From Pseudoclavibacter chungangensis (GTDB lineage: Bacteria > Actinomycetota > Actinomycetes > Actinomycetales > Microbacteriaceae), in NCBI RefSeq assembly GCF_013410545.1, contig NZ_JACCFV010000001.1:930001-994000 (forward strand): 64,000 nucleotides of DNA, written 5' to 3'. Below are positions 17,167-25,589 of the stretch, piece after piece (the first letter of the stretch is position 1; each line of letters opens with the position of its first letter). The translations under genes were made by a program, and so were the position numbers. The notes below the pieces were generated by a model that was not told the DNA's origin, did not search any database, and saw only the letters and a list, made by a program, of their open reading frames with translations.

Positions 17167-17562
17167 TCAGGCGTCGCCGTCGAGCAGCGGCAGGAGCGCC
17201 TCACCGCCGAACATGCGCGCCGTGGCACGCGCCGACGGCGTCCCCGCATCGGGATCCGCGCCCGCGGCCACGAGCGCCCGGACGGCGTCGGCGTCCTGCT
17301 TGAACACCGCGCACGTGAGCGGCCGCTGTCCGCGGTCGTTCTGCGCCTCGACGTCCGCGCCGCGTCCGATGAGGAGGGCGACCGTGTCGGCGTGCTCGTG
17401 ATAGGCGGCGAGGATGAGCAGCGTGTCACCCTTCGCGTCGCGGAGGTCGACGGGCGCACCCGCGTCGAGATAGGCGGCGAGGTGTGCCGTTTCGCCGTCG
17501 CGGGCGAAGTCGAACAGGCGGTGGGCGAGTTCGACGGCGTCGTCAGCGGGATCGGTCGTCAT
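17167..17562 (-). CDS. Ankyrin-repeat protein
   Basis: A 131-residue soluble protein made of about three or four ankyrin repeats: landmarks are GAPVDLRDAKGDTLLILAAY, GADVEAQNDRGQRPLTCAVF and GADPDAGTPSARATARMF. Repeats of this kind mediate protein-protein contacts; no catalytic part is present. Compact stand-alone ankyrin proteins like this are common in actinobacteria near varied enzymes. It overlaps the 3' end of the MmcQ/YjbR gene by 20 nt on the same strand, suggesting co-transcription. Confidence 0.85.
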   Translation of the reverse strand: MTTDPADDAVELAHRLFDFARDGETAHLAAYLDAGAPVDLRDAKGDTLLILAAYHEHADTVALLIGRGADVEAQNDRGQRPLTCAVFKQDADAVRALVAAGADPDAGTPSARATARMFGGEALLPLLDGDA

Positions 17563-17983
17563 GCGCACCAGTATGCCGGGCGCCAGCCGGCGCCCCGTCG
17601 AGCAGGCGCACGAGTCGGGCGGGCGCCGTGTTGCGGTACGAGGCCTCGATGAGCTCGGCGACGAGCTGCCAGTCGGGCTCACCCACGTCGAGCCGGAAAC
17701 CGACCCAGCCCGACGGCCCGACGTAGGCGGGGACGTAGAAGCGCTCGTCCTCGAGCCACGCGAGTCGGTCGTCGGCGTCGGGCTTCGTGACGAGCGAACG
17801 CGCGGTGTCCGAGTCGTCCCGGACGCCCTTCCGGGAACCGCCGTAGAAAGCGAACGCCGTGCGTACGATGAAGTTCGGCCGACCGAACGACACGCGCTCG
17901 GAGGCTTCCGGATACGCGAGCGAGAACTGCCGCACGCGTTCGAGCAGTGGGTCGTCCGGGTCTGCGCGGAGCGGGTGCGGCAT
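17543..17983 (-). CDS. MmcQ/YjbR family protein
   Basis: A 146-residue protein of the MmcQ/YjbR (CyaY-like, double-wing) family. The typical features are YPEASERVSFGRPNFIVRTAFAFYG at the N-terminus, the D-DRLAWLEDERFYVPAYVG middle, and SGWVGFRLD near the C-terminus. Members are DNA-binding-like proteins of undefined role. It starts at ATG 17983 (TACGGT lies 4 nt upstream) and runs into the ankyrin gene. Confidence 0.83.
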   Translation of the reverse strand: MPHPLRADPDDPLLERVRQFSLAYPEASERVSFGRPNFIVRTAFAFYGGSRKGVRDDSDTARSLVTKPDADDRLAWLEDERFYVPAYVGPSGWVGFRLDVGEPDWQLVAELIEASYRNTAPARLVRLLDGAPAGARHTGAHDDRSR

Positions 17984-18079
17984 ACGCGCACCGTAACATC
18001 GGGGCCTGCGGGACGACACGCGCGCAGTAGGGTACCGGCGAGCCCCGTCGAACGGACCGGGCACGGCAGCGGAGGCCCC

Positions 18080-19564
18080 ATGACCGACTCCACCACCACG
18101 CCCGACGCGTCCGGCGCACCGCTCACGCGCACCGAACGGCTCGACCGTCTGCCGTTCACGCGGCGGCACGGGAAACTGCTCGTCGGTTCCGGCATCGGCT
18201 GGGCGCTCGATGCGATGGACGTCGGGCTCATCTCCTTCGTCATGGCGGCGCTCGCGGTCCAGTGGCAGCTCGATCACACGACGATCTCGTGGATCGGGTC
18301 GATCGGCTTCGTCGGCATGGCGATCGGCGCGACGCTCGGCGGCCTCGTGGCCGACAAGCTCGGGCGACGCCAGGTCTTCGCGATCACGCTCCTCGTCTAC
18401 GGTGTCGCGACGGGCGCCTCGGCGCTCGTCGGCTCGGTCGCCGCGCTCATCGTGCTCCGATTCGTCGTCGGCCTCGGCCTCGGCGCCGAGCTCCCGGTCG
18501 CCTCGACCCTCGTGAGCGAGTACGCACCCCGACGCATCCGCGGCCGGGTCGTCGTCCTGCTCGAGGCGTTCTGGGCCGTGGGCTGGATCCTCGCCGCGTG
18601 CATCGGAGCGTTCATCATCCCGCTCTCGGACGACGGCTGGCGCTGGGCGCTGCTCGTGGGCATCGTCCCCGCCGTCTACGCGCTCGTCGTGCGATTCGGC
18701 CTCCCCGAATCGGTTCGCTTCCTCGAGTCGAAGGGACGCACCGCGGAGGCCGAGCGGGCCGTCCGCGAGTTCGAGGCCTCGGCCGGCATCACGGCCGGGG
18801 ACGTCGAGCGCGACTCGGCCGCCCCGGCGACCGAGGTCCGGATCGAGGAGACAGAGACGGAGCCCACCGCCCCGGTCCCACGCGCGTCCATCTGGTCCCG
18901 ACCGCTTCGCGGCCGCACGCTCGCCCTCTGGATCGTGTGGTTCTGCATCAACCTCAGCTACTACGGCGCGTTCGTCTGGATCCCGACGCTGCTCGTGGCG
19001 CGCGGATTCGACCTCGTGCGCGCGTTCGAGTTCACGCTCGTCATCACCCTCGCGCAGCTTCCCGGGTACCTCGTCGCGGCGTGGCTCATCGAACGCATCG
19101 GACGTCGGATCACGCTCGCCGTGTTCCTCGTCGGATCGGCCGGTGCCGCCGCGTTCTACGGGCTCGCGACGACCGAGCCGCTCATCATCGCCGCCGGCAT
19201 GCTCCTCTCCTTCTTCAACCTGGGCGCCTGGGGTGCCCTGTACGCCATCGGACCCGAGCTGTACCCCACGAGCGTCCGGGGCACGGGCACGGGCGCCGCA
19301 GCGGGATTCGGCCGGATCGCGTCGATCATCGCGCCGCTCATCGTGCCGCCGCTCGTCGCGCTCGGCGGTGGTGCGGGCGCGGGCGGCGAGCTCGTCGTGT
19401 TCGGGCTGTTCGCGCTCGCCTTCCTCGTCGCGGCCGTCGCGGCGTTCACGCTGCCCGAGCGCATGGGGCGTGCGCTCGACGAGGTCGAGCCGAATGCGAC
19501 CGACGGGCCGGCGGAGGTGCCGGCGCACACCGGTCCGATCGACACGAGCAGCGCGCGCGGGTGA
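18080..19564 (+). CDS. MFS transporter, sugar-porter/NiaP-like
   Basis: A 494-residue, 12-TM major facilitator. GIGWALDAMDVGLISF in the first helix and motif A GLVADKLGRRQ match the NiaP/YceI-type branch of the sugar-porter and organic-solute group. The end of the first half carries the PESVRFLESKGR signature. A long central loop (about residues 225-275) is acidic and low in complexity. The substrate could be a sugar, nicotinate or an aromatic acid. GGAGG lies 6 nt upstream of the ATG. malQ follows at once but has its own promoter-like hexamer. Confidence 0.82.
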   Translation: MTDSTTTPDASGAPLTRTERLDRLPFTRRHGKLLVGSGIGWALDAMDVGLISFVMAALAVQWQLDHTTISWIGSIGFVGMAIGATLGGLVADKLGRRQVFAITLLVYGVATGASALVGSVAALIVLRFVVGLGLGAELPVASTLVSEYAPRRIRGRVVVLLEAFWAVGWILAACIGAFIIPLSDDGWRWALLVGIVPAVYALVVRFGLPESVRFLESKGRTAEAERAVREFEASAGITAGDVERDSAAPATEVRIEETETEPTAPVPRASIWSRPLRGRTLALWIVWFCINLSYYGAFVWIPTLLVARGFDLVRAFEFTLVITLAQLPGYLVAAWLIERIGRRITLAVFLVGSAGAAAFYGLATTEPLIIAAGMLLSFFNLGAWGALYAIGPELYPTSVRGTGTGAAAGFGRIASIIAPLIVPPLVALGGGAGAGGELVVFGLFALAFLVAAVAAFTLPERMGRALDEVEPNATDGPAEVPAHTGPIDTSSARG

Positions 19565-19587
19565 CCTCCGGCGTCGCGTCGGCCCCC

Positions 19588-19593
19588 TACACT
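19588..19593 (+). promoter_or_regulatory. -10 hexamer, leaderless promoter of malQ
   Basis: TACACT ends 6 nt before the GTG at 19600; no Shine-Dalgarno site is present. Confidence 0.5.
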
Positions 19594-19599
19594 GTCCGC

Positions 19600-21726
19600 G
19601 TGACGATCTCTCCCACCTCCGAGTCCCTCGCCGAACTCGCTCGCCGGAACGGCGTCGGCACCGAGTACTGGGACTGGACGGGCACGCACGTCGAGGTCCC
19701 GGCGAGCACGCTCGTCGCCGTCCTCGCGGCCCTCGACATCGACGCTTCCGACGACGAGGCCGTCGCACGTGCGCTCGTCGAGACCGACGAGCGTGCCTGG
19801 CGGCGCGTGCTCCCGCCGACGGTCGTCGCGCGAGCGGGTCGACCGCTCGCGGTCCCGGTGCACGTGCCGCACGGCAGCCCCGTCGACCTCGCGATCGTCC
19901 TCGAGGACGGCACGACGCGCGAACCGTCGCAGCTCGACCGCTGGATCGACCCGCGCGAGATCGACGGCGCGCTCGTCGGCCGCGCGACGTTCGAACTCCC
20001 CGGCGACCTGCCCACCGGCTGGCACCGGCTGCGCGCCGAGATCCCGGGCGTCGGCACGAGCGAGGCGGTGCTCGTCGTCACACCCGAGCGACTCACGACG
20101 GCGACGTGGCTCGACGAGCAGCCGGTCTGGGGCCTCGTCGCACAGGCCTATCAGGCGCGGTCGGCCGACTCGTGGGGCATCGGCGACGCCGCCGACATCG
20201 CGACGCTCGCCGAGTGGTCGGCGGCACGCGGCGCGGCGTTCGTGCTCGTGAATCCGCTGCACGCGCCCGCTCCCGTGCTGCCCGTCGAGCCGTCGCCCTA
20301 TCTGCCGACGACGCGACGATTCGTCGACCCGTCCATGATCCGCGTCGACGAGGTCCCCGGGCGATCCGCGCTCGACGAGACCGCGATCGCGCGACTCGAC
20401 GAGCTCGGTCGTGCGGCACGTGCACTCGATCTCGTCGACGACATCGACCGGACCGCCGTCTGGTCCGTGAAGCGCGAGGCGCTCGCGCTCCTGTTCGGTG
20501 CCGACCTCGTCGACCCCGAGCGCACGCGCGCGTTCGGTGCGTTCTGCGAGGCCGAGGGGGAGGCGCTCGTCGATTTCGCGACCTACTGCGCGCTCGCCGA
20601 GGAGCACGGGCGGGACTGGGGCGCGTGGCCGACGGGCCTGCACCACCCCGCGGCCGAGGCGGTCGCGCGCTACCGCGACGACAACGCCGACCGCGTCGAC
20701 TTCTTCCGCTGGCTCCAGTGGATCGTCGCCGAGCAGCTCACGCGCGCGCAGCAGCGCGCACGCGACGCGGGCATGGGCATCGGCGTCGTCCACGACCTCG
20801 CCGTCGGCGTGCACCCGGTCGGCGCCGACGCGTGGGCCCTTCCGGACTCGCTCGCGCGCGGTGTCACGGTCGGCGCGCCGCCGGACCAGTTCAACCAGAT
20901 GGGGCAGAACTGGTCGCAACCGCCGTGGCGGCCGGACCGCCTCGCCGAGCTCGGCTACGCGCCGTACCGCGACATGCTGCGCGCCGTGCTGCGGCATGCC
21001 GGCGGCGTCCGCATCGACCACATCCTCGGACTGTTCCGGCTCTGGTGGATCCCCGAGGCGAGCACGGCCGACACGGGGGCCTACGTCCGCTACGACGACG
21101 AGGCGCTCATCGGCATCCTCGCGCTCGAGGCCGAACGGGCGGGCGCGGTCGTCATCGGCGAGGACCTCGGCGTGGTCGAGGAGCGCACGCGTCACGTCAT
21201 GGCCGAGCGCGGGATCGACGGCACGTCGATCCTCTGGTTCGAGTGGGACGCCGACGGCCGACCGCTCGCGCCCGAGGAGTACCGCCACGACTGCCTCGCG
21301 AGCGTCACGACGCACGATCTGCCGCCGACCGCCGGCTATCTCGCGCTCGAACACGTCGACATCCGCGAGCGGCTCGGGTTGCTCACCCGCGACCCGGCCG
21401 AGGAGCGGGCGCACGAGCGCGGCGTCATCGCGGCCGTCGAAGCCCGCCTGCGCGAGCGCGGCCTCCTCACGACGGCGGACCCGGGTGTGGAGGACGTCGT
21501 CGAGGCGATGCACCGCTACCTCGCGTCCTCGCGCGCACGACTCATGGGCGTCTCGCTCGCGGACCTCGCGGGGGACCGGCGGAGCGTCAACCAGCCCGGC
21601 ACCTACCTCGAGTACCCGAACTGGCGTGTTCCGCTCTCCGGCCCCGACGGCGGGCTCCTGCTGCTCGAGGAACTGCTTCGCGCGCCGCTCGCCGAACGGA
21701 TCGCGGCGGCGTCCGTCCGGCACTGA
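19600..21726 (+). CDS. malQ: 4-alpha-glucanotransferase (amylomaltase)
   Basis: A 708-residue GH77 enzyme that moves alpha-1,4-glucan segments between maltooligosaccharides in the cytoplasm (disproportionation). The GH77 core shows the nucleophile Asp473 in RIDHILGLF, the acid/base Glu521 in GEDLG, and the transition-state Asp573 in TTHDLPPTAG. FNQMGQNWSQPPW and the final FLEYPNWR-type segment are also typical. About 150 N-terminal residues form the extra domain seen in actinobacterial MalQ. The GTG start is set by a TACACT hexamer 6 nt upstream. No other maltose genes adjoin it. Confidence 0.93.
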   Translation: MTISPTSESLAELARRNGVGTEYWDWTGTHVEVPASTLVAVLAALDIDASDDEAVARALVETDERAWRRVLPPTVVARAGRPLAVPVHVPHGSPVDLAIVLEDGTTREPSQLDRWIDPREIDGALVGRATFELPGDLPTGWHRLRAEIPGVGTSEAVLVVTPERLTTATWLDEQPVWGLVAQAYQARSADSWGIGDAADIATLAEWSAARGAAFVLVNPLHAPAPVLPVEPSPYLPTTRRFVDPSMIRVDEVPGRSALDETAIARLDELGRAARALDLVDDIDRTAVWSVKREALALLFGADLVDPERTRAFGAFCEAEGEALVDFATYCALAEEHGRDWGAWPTGLHHPAAEAVARYRDDNADRVDFFRWLQWIVAEQLTRAQQRARDAGMGIGVVHDLAVGVHPVGADAWALPDSLARGVTVGAPPDQFNQMGQNWSQPPWRPDRLAELGYAPYRDMLRAVLRHAGGVRIDHILGLFRLWWIPEASTADTGAYVRYDDEALIGILALEAERAGAVVIGEDLGVVEERTRHVMAERGIDGTSILWFEWDADGRPLAPEEYRHDCLASVTTHDLPPTAGYLALEHVDIRERLGLLTRDPAEERAHERGVIAAVEARLRERGLLTTADPGVEDVVEAMHRYLASSRARLMGVSLADLAGDRRSVNQPGTYLEYPNWRVPLSGPDGGLLLLEELLRAPLAERIAAASVRH

Positions 21727-21906
21727 CGTGCGCCGCCGCCGGCCACCACGGCGGGCCACGTGCCTCGACGCCCGACGGGTGCGGGAGCGCGCACGCCGCA
21801 GTGGTCCGCGCCGCTCCGACCCGCCGGGGAACGGGCCGGTGCACATCGACACGGGATCAACCGCGGGGCGGACGAGCGCCCGCACGAGGCGTGCGAGGAT
21901 ACCCGC

Positions 21907-22572
21907 ATGAGCCCGCGCACGCACACGACGACGGCGAGGGCGGTCGTGGCGCTCGCCGCCGTGGTCCTGCTGTTGAGCGGTTGCACGCTCGTCTCGTCGC
22001 TCGCCCAGCCCGGCGGTCAGGCCGAGACGGGCGCGACGAGCCAGGACGGCGCGACGCCCGCAACCACGACGGAGCCGGACGAGGACCTCGGATCGACGCC
22101 CGAGCCGTCGAGCCCGGGGACGGAGACCGTCGACGTCCCCGTCTCGATCGGGACACCGGTGTCGATCCAGGGTGCGGACGGTGGTGAGGTCGGCCTGTTC
22201 ACCGTGACCTCGGTCGTGCCGTACGCGATGTGCCCGAACCCGGATGCCGACGAGAGCAAGTACGGCATGATCGTGATCGTGAGCGTCGACATCATGGCCG
22301 CTCCGTCGCTCTCGGCCCAGACGGATCCGTACTACGGGCAGCACTTCGACCTGTCGAAGCTCGACGTGGTCGACCCGAAGACGGGGACCTCGACCAAGGG
22401 GGGCCCCGACTACGACTGCCTCACGACCGGTGATCGGCTCACGACAGTCCAGCCAGGGGGGACCGCGAGCGGGCGGCTCGCCTTCGACGTCGAGGACGAG
22501 TCGTTCGCGATCAGGTGGTTCTACGGTCATCAGAACTTCGTCGTCGCACCGTCGGAGTGGGGCTGGGACTGA
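21907..22572 (+). CDS. Lipoprotein of unknown function
   Basis: A 221-residue secreted lipoprotein. A basic N-terminus and hydrophobic stretch end in the lipobox LLSGC (Cys26), followed by a Thr/Pro/Glu-rich linker to about 80 and a beta-rich domain with YAMCPNPDADESKYGMIVIVSV. The domain resembles DUF4352-like immunoglobulin folds found in actinobacterial lipoproteins, though similarity by eye is weak. Two cysteines in that domain may form a disulfide. It would be anchored to the outer face of the membrane. Confidence 0.72.
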   Translation: MSPRTHTTTARAVVALAAVVLLLSGCTLVSSLAQPGGQAETGATSQDGATPATTTEPDEDLGSTPEPSSPGTETVDVPVSIGTPVSIQGADGGEVGLFTVTSVVPYAMCPNPDADESKYGMIVIVSVDIMAAPSLSAQTDPYYGQHFDLSKLDVVDPKTGTSTKGGPDYDCLTTGDRLTTVQPGGTASGRLAFDVEDESFAIRWFYGHQNFVVAPSEWGWD

Positions 22573-23117
22573 GCGACGAGCACACCGTCCCCCGGGGCGG
22601 CGACGTGGCGCTCGCCGAGGTGCGAGCGGTTCTCGAGCGTGCGCGCGAACGCCTCCTGCGCGAGGACGTGCCGACCGAGGTGCTCGGACGGTACGAACCG
22701 CCCACGAAGCGTCTCGGCCTGTTCCCCGTCGCCGAGCGGATCGCTCCGATCGGTCGGGTCTGGCGGATCGGGGTGCTGCTCCTGACGCCCGAGGGCGCAC
22801 TCCACGCGGTCGGGCACCAGACGCGGGCGAAGCGCCTCGAACGCGTCGGATACGTCGCGGAGTCGGCCCGCCGGCGCGACGAACTGCGCGACGCGGCCGC
22901 GCGGGGCGGCATCACGGCGGGGACGAGCGTGGACTTCGACACGCTCCCGCTCCCGCTCGACCGCCCGGACGTGTTCGGGACGGGACCGCTCACGCTGCGG
23001 GACGGCGCGGCCGTCGTGCGCTGGGCGCCGCACGCGCCCCTCGCCGACGCCGTCGCGATCGACGACTACGTGGACGAGCGCGTCGACCTGCTCGTCGATG
23101 CCGCACGGCGCCGCTGA
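22557..23117 (+). CDS. Conserved hypothetical protein
   Basis: About 186 residues, soluble, with no membrane segment or signal. Features are an acidic-basic helix (LAEVRAVLERARERLLRED), a central IGVLLLTPEGALHAVG hairpin, and a C-terminal segment of hydrophobic strands. I do not recognise the family. The start is uncertain: GTG at 22557 overlaps the lipoprotein stop by 16 nt, and no clear ribosome site distinguishes it from later codons. Overlap with the lipoprotein gene suggests one transcript. Confidence 0.6.
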   Translation: MGLGLSDEHTVPRGGDVALAEVRAVLERARERLLREDVPTEVLGRYEPPTKRLGLFPVAERIAPIGRVWRIGVLLLTPEGALHAVGHQTRAKRLERVGYVAESARRRDELRDAAARGGITAGTSVDFDTLPLPLDRPDVFGTGPLTLRDGAAVVRWAPHAPLADAVAIDDYVDERVDLLVDAARRR

Positions 23118-23216
23118 CGCGCACCGCGTCCTCGACACCGCACGGATGCCCGCGGCGCGGCATCGGTGCGGCACCGGGCCGGAGTACCCTGGTCGGGGTC
23201 GAACGGGGGAGCCGCC

Positions 23217-24191
23217 ATGGCCGAGAAGCGCACGCCACCGCACGAGGGACGGACCACGGCGGACCCGAGCGGTTCGAATCTCGTCACCGTGATCCTCGCG
23301 TTCGCGGTGAACATCCTCATCGCCGTCGCCAAGTCGGTCGCCGCCGTCGTCACGGGCTCGGCCTCGATGGTCGCGGAAGCGGCACACTCCTGGGCAGACT
23401 CGGGCAACGAGGTGTTCCTGCTCGTCGCCGAGCGGCGGAGCGGGAAGCCGCGTGACGCGGCCCATCCGCTCGGTTACGGGCGCGAGGCGTACGTGTGGTC
23501 CATGTTCGCCGCGTTCGGCCTGTTCGCGGCGGGCGCCGTCGTGTCGATCTGGCACGGGGTGCAGCAACTCGGTGCCGGGGAGGAGGAGAGCGACTACACG
23601 ATCGCGTTCATCGTGCTCGGGGTCGCATTCGTGCTCGAAGGGGTGTCGTTCCTCCAGGCGCTCCGACAGACGAGGCGCTCGGCGAAGCGTCTCGGCCTCC
23701 ACCCGTTGCGATACATCGGTCGGACCTCGAACCCCACGCTGCGCGCGGTGTTCGCCGAGGACGGTGCGGCGCTCATCGGCATCCTGTTCGCCGCGGCCGG
23801 CATCGTGCTCCACGAGGTGACGGGCCTCGCGGTCTTCGACGCGACCGGTTCGATCGCGGTCGGGCTCCTGCTCGGCGTCATCGCGGTCTTCCTCATCGCT
23901 CGGAACCGCGACTTCCTCGTGGGGGAGGCGGCGTCGCCGCGCGCTCGCACGGCGGCACTCCACCACCTGCTCGATCACCCCGAGGTGGATCGGGTCACCT
24001 ACCTCCACCTCGAGTTCGTCGGCCCGGACCGGCTGTTCCTCGTCGCGGCGGTCGATCTCGTCGGTGATGCGCCCGAGCGACGCGTCGCCGAGGAGCTGCG
24101 ACGCATCGAGGACGAGCTCGCGAGCGACCCGACGATCGCGAGGGTCGTCCTCACGCTCTCGACGGCCGACGAGCCGTCCATCACGACGTGA
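23217..24191 (+). CDS. Cation diffusion facilitator family transporter
   Basis: A 324-residue CDF antiporter that exports a divalent metal (Zn, Co, Fe or Mn) in exchange for protons. It has six membrane segments; the metal-site motif AAHSWADSGNE puts His57 and Asp61 in helix 2, and the matching helix-5 site reads AEDGAALIG. The cytoplasmic domain ends with the strand pattern VTYLHLEFVGPDRLFLVAAV. GGGGGAG sits 5-6 nt before the ATG, with TACCCT about 26 nt upstream as -10. It converges on the CPBP gene, overlapping by 11 nt. Confidence 0.9.
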   Translation: MAEKRTPPHEGRTTADPSGSNLVTVILAFAVNILIAVAKSVAAVVTGSASMVAEAAHSWADSGNEVFLLVAERRSGKPRDAAHPLGYGREAYVWSMFAAFGLFAAGAVVSIWHGVQQLGAGEEESDYTIAFIVLGVAFVLEGVSFLQALRQTRRSAKRLGLHPLRYIGRTSNPTLRAVFAEDGAALIGILFAAAGIVLHEVTGLAVFDATGSIAVGLLLGVIAVFLIARNRDFLVGEAASPRARTAALHHLLDHPEVDRVTYLHLEFVGPDRLFLVAAVDLVGDAPERRVAEELRRIEDELASDPTIARVVLTLSTADEPSITT

Positions 24192-24993
24192 CGGACGCCC
24201 CGAACAGGTGCGGGAACGCGGCGACGGCCCACGCGTAACCGAGGAACGACACGAGGTCGAGCACGAAGTGCGCGACGACGAGGGGCGCCGTCCGGCCGTG
24301 CCGCTCGTACCACCACCCGAACACGAGGCCCATCACGACGTTGCCGAGTGCCATGCCCGCGCCCTGATAGAGATGGTACGAGCCACGCAGCACGGCGGCG
24401 GTCACGATGCGCCCCCACGGGCTCCAGCCCAGTTCCCGCAGTCTCGTCTGGAGGTAGCCGACGACGACGACCTCCTCGAGCAGCGCCGCCCGGAGCGCCG
24501 CGAGCACGAGCAGCACGACCGACCACCACGTGATGTCCTGCCCGTTCGCCGCGATCGCCGGGGTGATGCCGACGGCGCGCGTGAGGAGGTAGAGGCCGAG
24601 ACCGGGAACGCCGATGCACGCCGCGAGCAGGAGACCGCCACCGATGTCGCGTCCGGGACGCGTCACATCGAGTCCGAGCCGGCGCCAGCCGCTGCGCGCG
24701 GGCTCCCAGAGGAGCCAGACGACGAGCGCGACGGGCACGAGGTCGGCCGCGATGCCGATGAGCTGGTAGAGCGAGTCGACGAGCGCGCGGTCGTCGCGCG
24801 CGGGGTTCAGCGTCGTCGTCTGGGCGGCGAGGGGCTCGGAGCGCGTCAGCCGGTCGGCGAGCTGGACGAGGGCGTACGCCGTCGAGGGGAGGATCGCGAG
24901 CGCGAGGACGATCCAGACCTCGGCGACGCGCCGTCGTCGGGACGGGCCGCGCAGGGGCGTGGGTGCGGGAACCGCGGGGAGGCGCGCGGTCAC
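24181..24993 (-). CDS. CPBP-family intramembrane metalloprotease
   Basis: A 270-residue membrane protein of the CPBP (CaaX protease/bacteriocin-processing, Abi) family. The signature is complete: Glu173-Glu174 with Arg184 (LLEEVVVVGYLQTRL), His207 in GSYHLYQG, and His242 in VAHFVLD. About seven or eight hydrophobic segments are present. Such enzymes cleave within the membrane; the substrate is not deducible. The GTG start at 24993 overlaps the stop of the upstream DCC gene by 4 nt, so the two are coupled. Confidence 0.87.
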   Translation of the reverse strand: MTARLPAVPAPTPLRGPSRRRRVAEVWIVLALAILPSTAYALVQLADRLTRSEPLAAQTTTLNPARDDRALVDSLYQLIGIAADLVPVALVVWLLWEPARSGWRRLGLDVTRPGRDIGGGLLLAACIGVPGLGLYLLTRAVGITPAIAANGQDITWWSVVLLVLAALRAALLEEVVVVGYLQTRLRELGWSPWGRIVTAAVLRGSYHLYQGAGMALGNVVMGLVFGWWYERHGRTAPLVVAHFVLDLVSFLGYAWAVAAFPHLFGASVTS

Positions 24994-25418
24994 GCCGCGT
25001 GGGGGAGGGCGCAGCTCGTCGTACCGCCCGGCAGACGGTGCCGATTGCGTTTGACGATCTCGTACGCGACCCGGGTCGAGCCCGCGATGCCGGGAACCGT
25101 CGCGAGATTGCCGATGAAGCGCCACACGAACGCCGGCTGCCTGCGCAGCACCTCGAACACGGCGTCGGCGCCGCGGTACTGGCGCAGCACGCCGTTCTCC
25201 TCGCGCACCACCCACACGGCCTCGTCGACATCGAGCGGATCGAGGTACAGATCGTCGATCGCCGTCCGACGACCGTCACGGACCTCGGGCAGTGCCGGAA
25301 GCACCTCGCGTGCCCGCTCGACGCTCCAGCTGCAGAACCCGCAATCGCCGTCGTACACGAGCACCGGGCGGCGGTGACCGTTGCCCGCCGTGTCGTCCAG
25401 GTTCCATGAATCGGACAT
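24990..25418 (-). CDS. DCC-family thiol-disulfide oxidoreductase-like protein (DUF393)
   Basis: A 142-residue DCC (DUF393) protein. The eponymous motif D-x-D-C-x-x-C appears as YDGDCGFC (Asp23, Asp25, Cys26, Cys29) on the first strand of a thioredoxin-like fold. Family members are thought to act in thiol redox chemistry, but few have been characterised. The ATG at 25418 has TACACT 6 nt upstream and no Shine-Dalgarno. It is first in a two-gene operon with the CPBP protease. Confidence 0.86.
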   Translation of the reverse strand: MSDSWNLDDTAGNGHRRPVLVYDGDCGFCSWSVERAREVLPALPEVRDGRRTAIDDLYLDPLDVDEAVWVVREENGVLRQYRGADAVFEVLRRQPAFVWRFIGNLATVPGIAGSTRVAYEIVKRNRHRLPGGTTSCALPHAA

Positions 25419-25424
25419 GCTCGA

Positions 25425-25430
25425 AGTGTA
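25425..25430 (-). promoter_or_regulatory. -10 hexamer, leaderless promoter of the DCC/CPBP pair
   Basis: TACACT on the minus strand ends 6 nt before the ATG at 25418. Confidence 0.5.
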
Positions 25431-25589
25431 CGCGGCGGATGGAACTTGTCGAAGTTACCCAGCGTTCATCAAGCATTCGTAACGATCGAGCCCGGTATCC
25501 GGTGCGGCCCGCGCGACTCACCTAACGTTGCCCCAACACGACGGCGGGCTCATGCGGCCTGCCGCCATCCACATGTCAAGGAGGATCCC

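Noticed and set aside
23271..23280. GGTTCGAATC resembling a tRNA T-arm
   Set aside because: It lies within the start of the CDF transporter gene, and no acceptor stem or anticodon arm can be drawn around it.
22530..24008. Long minus-strand frame opposite the CDF gene
   Set aside because: Shadow of a well-supported gene; low-complexity Arg/Glu/Asp sequence.
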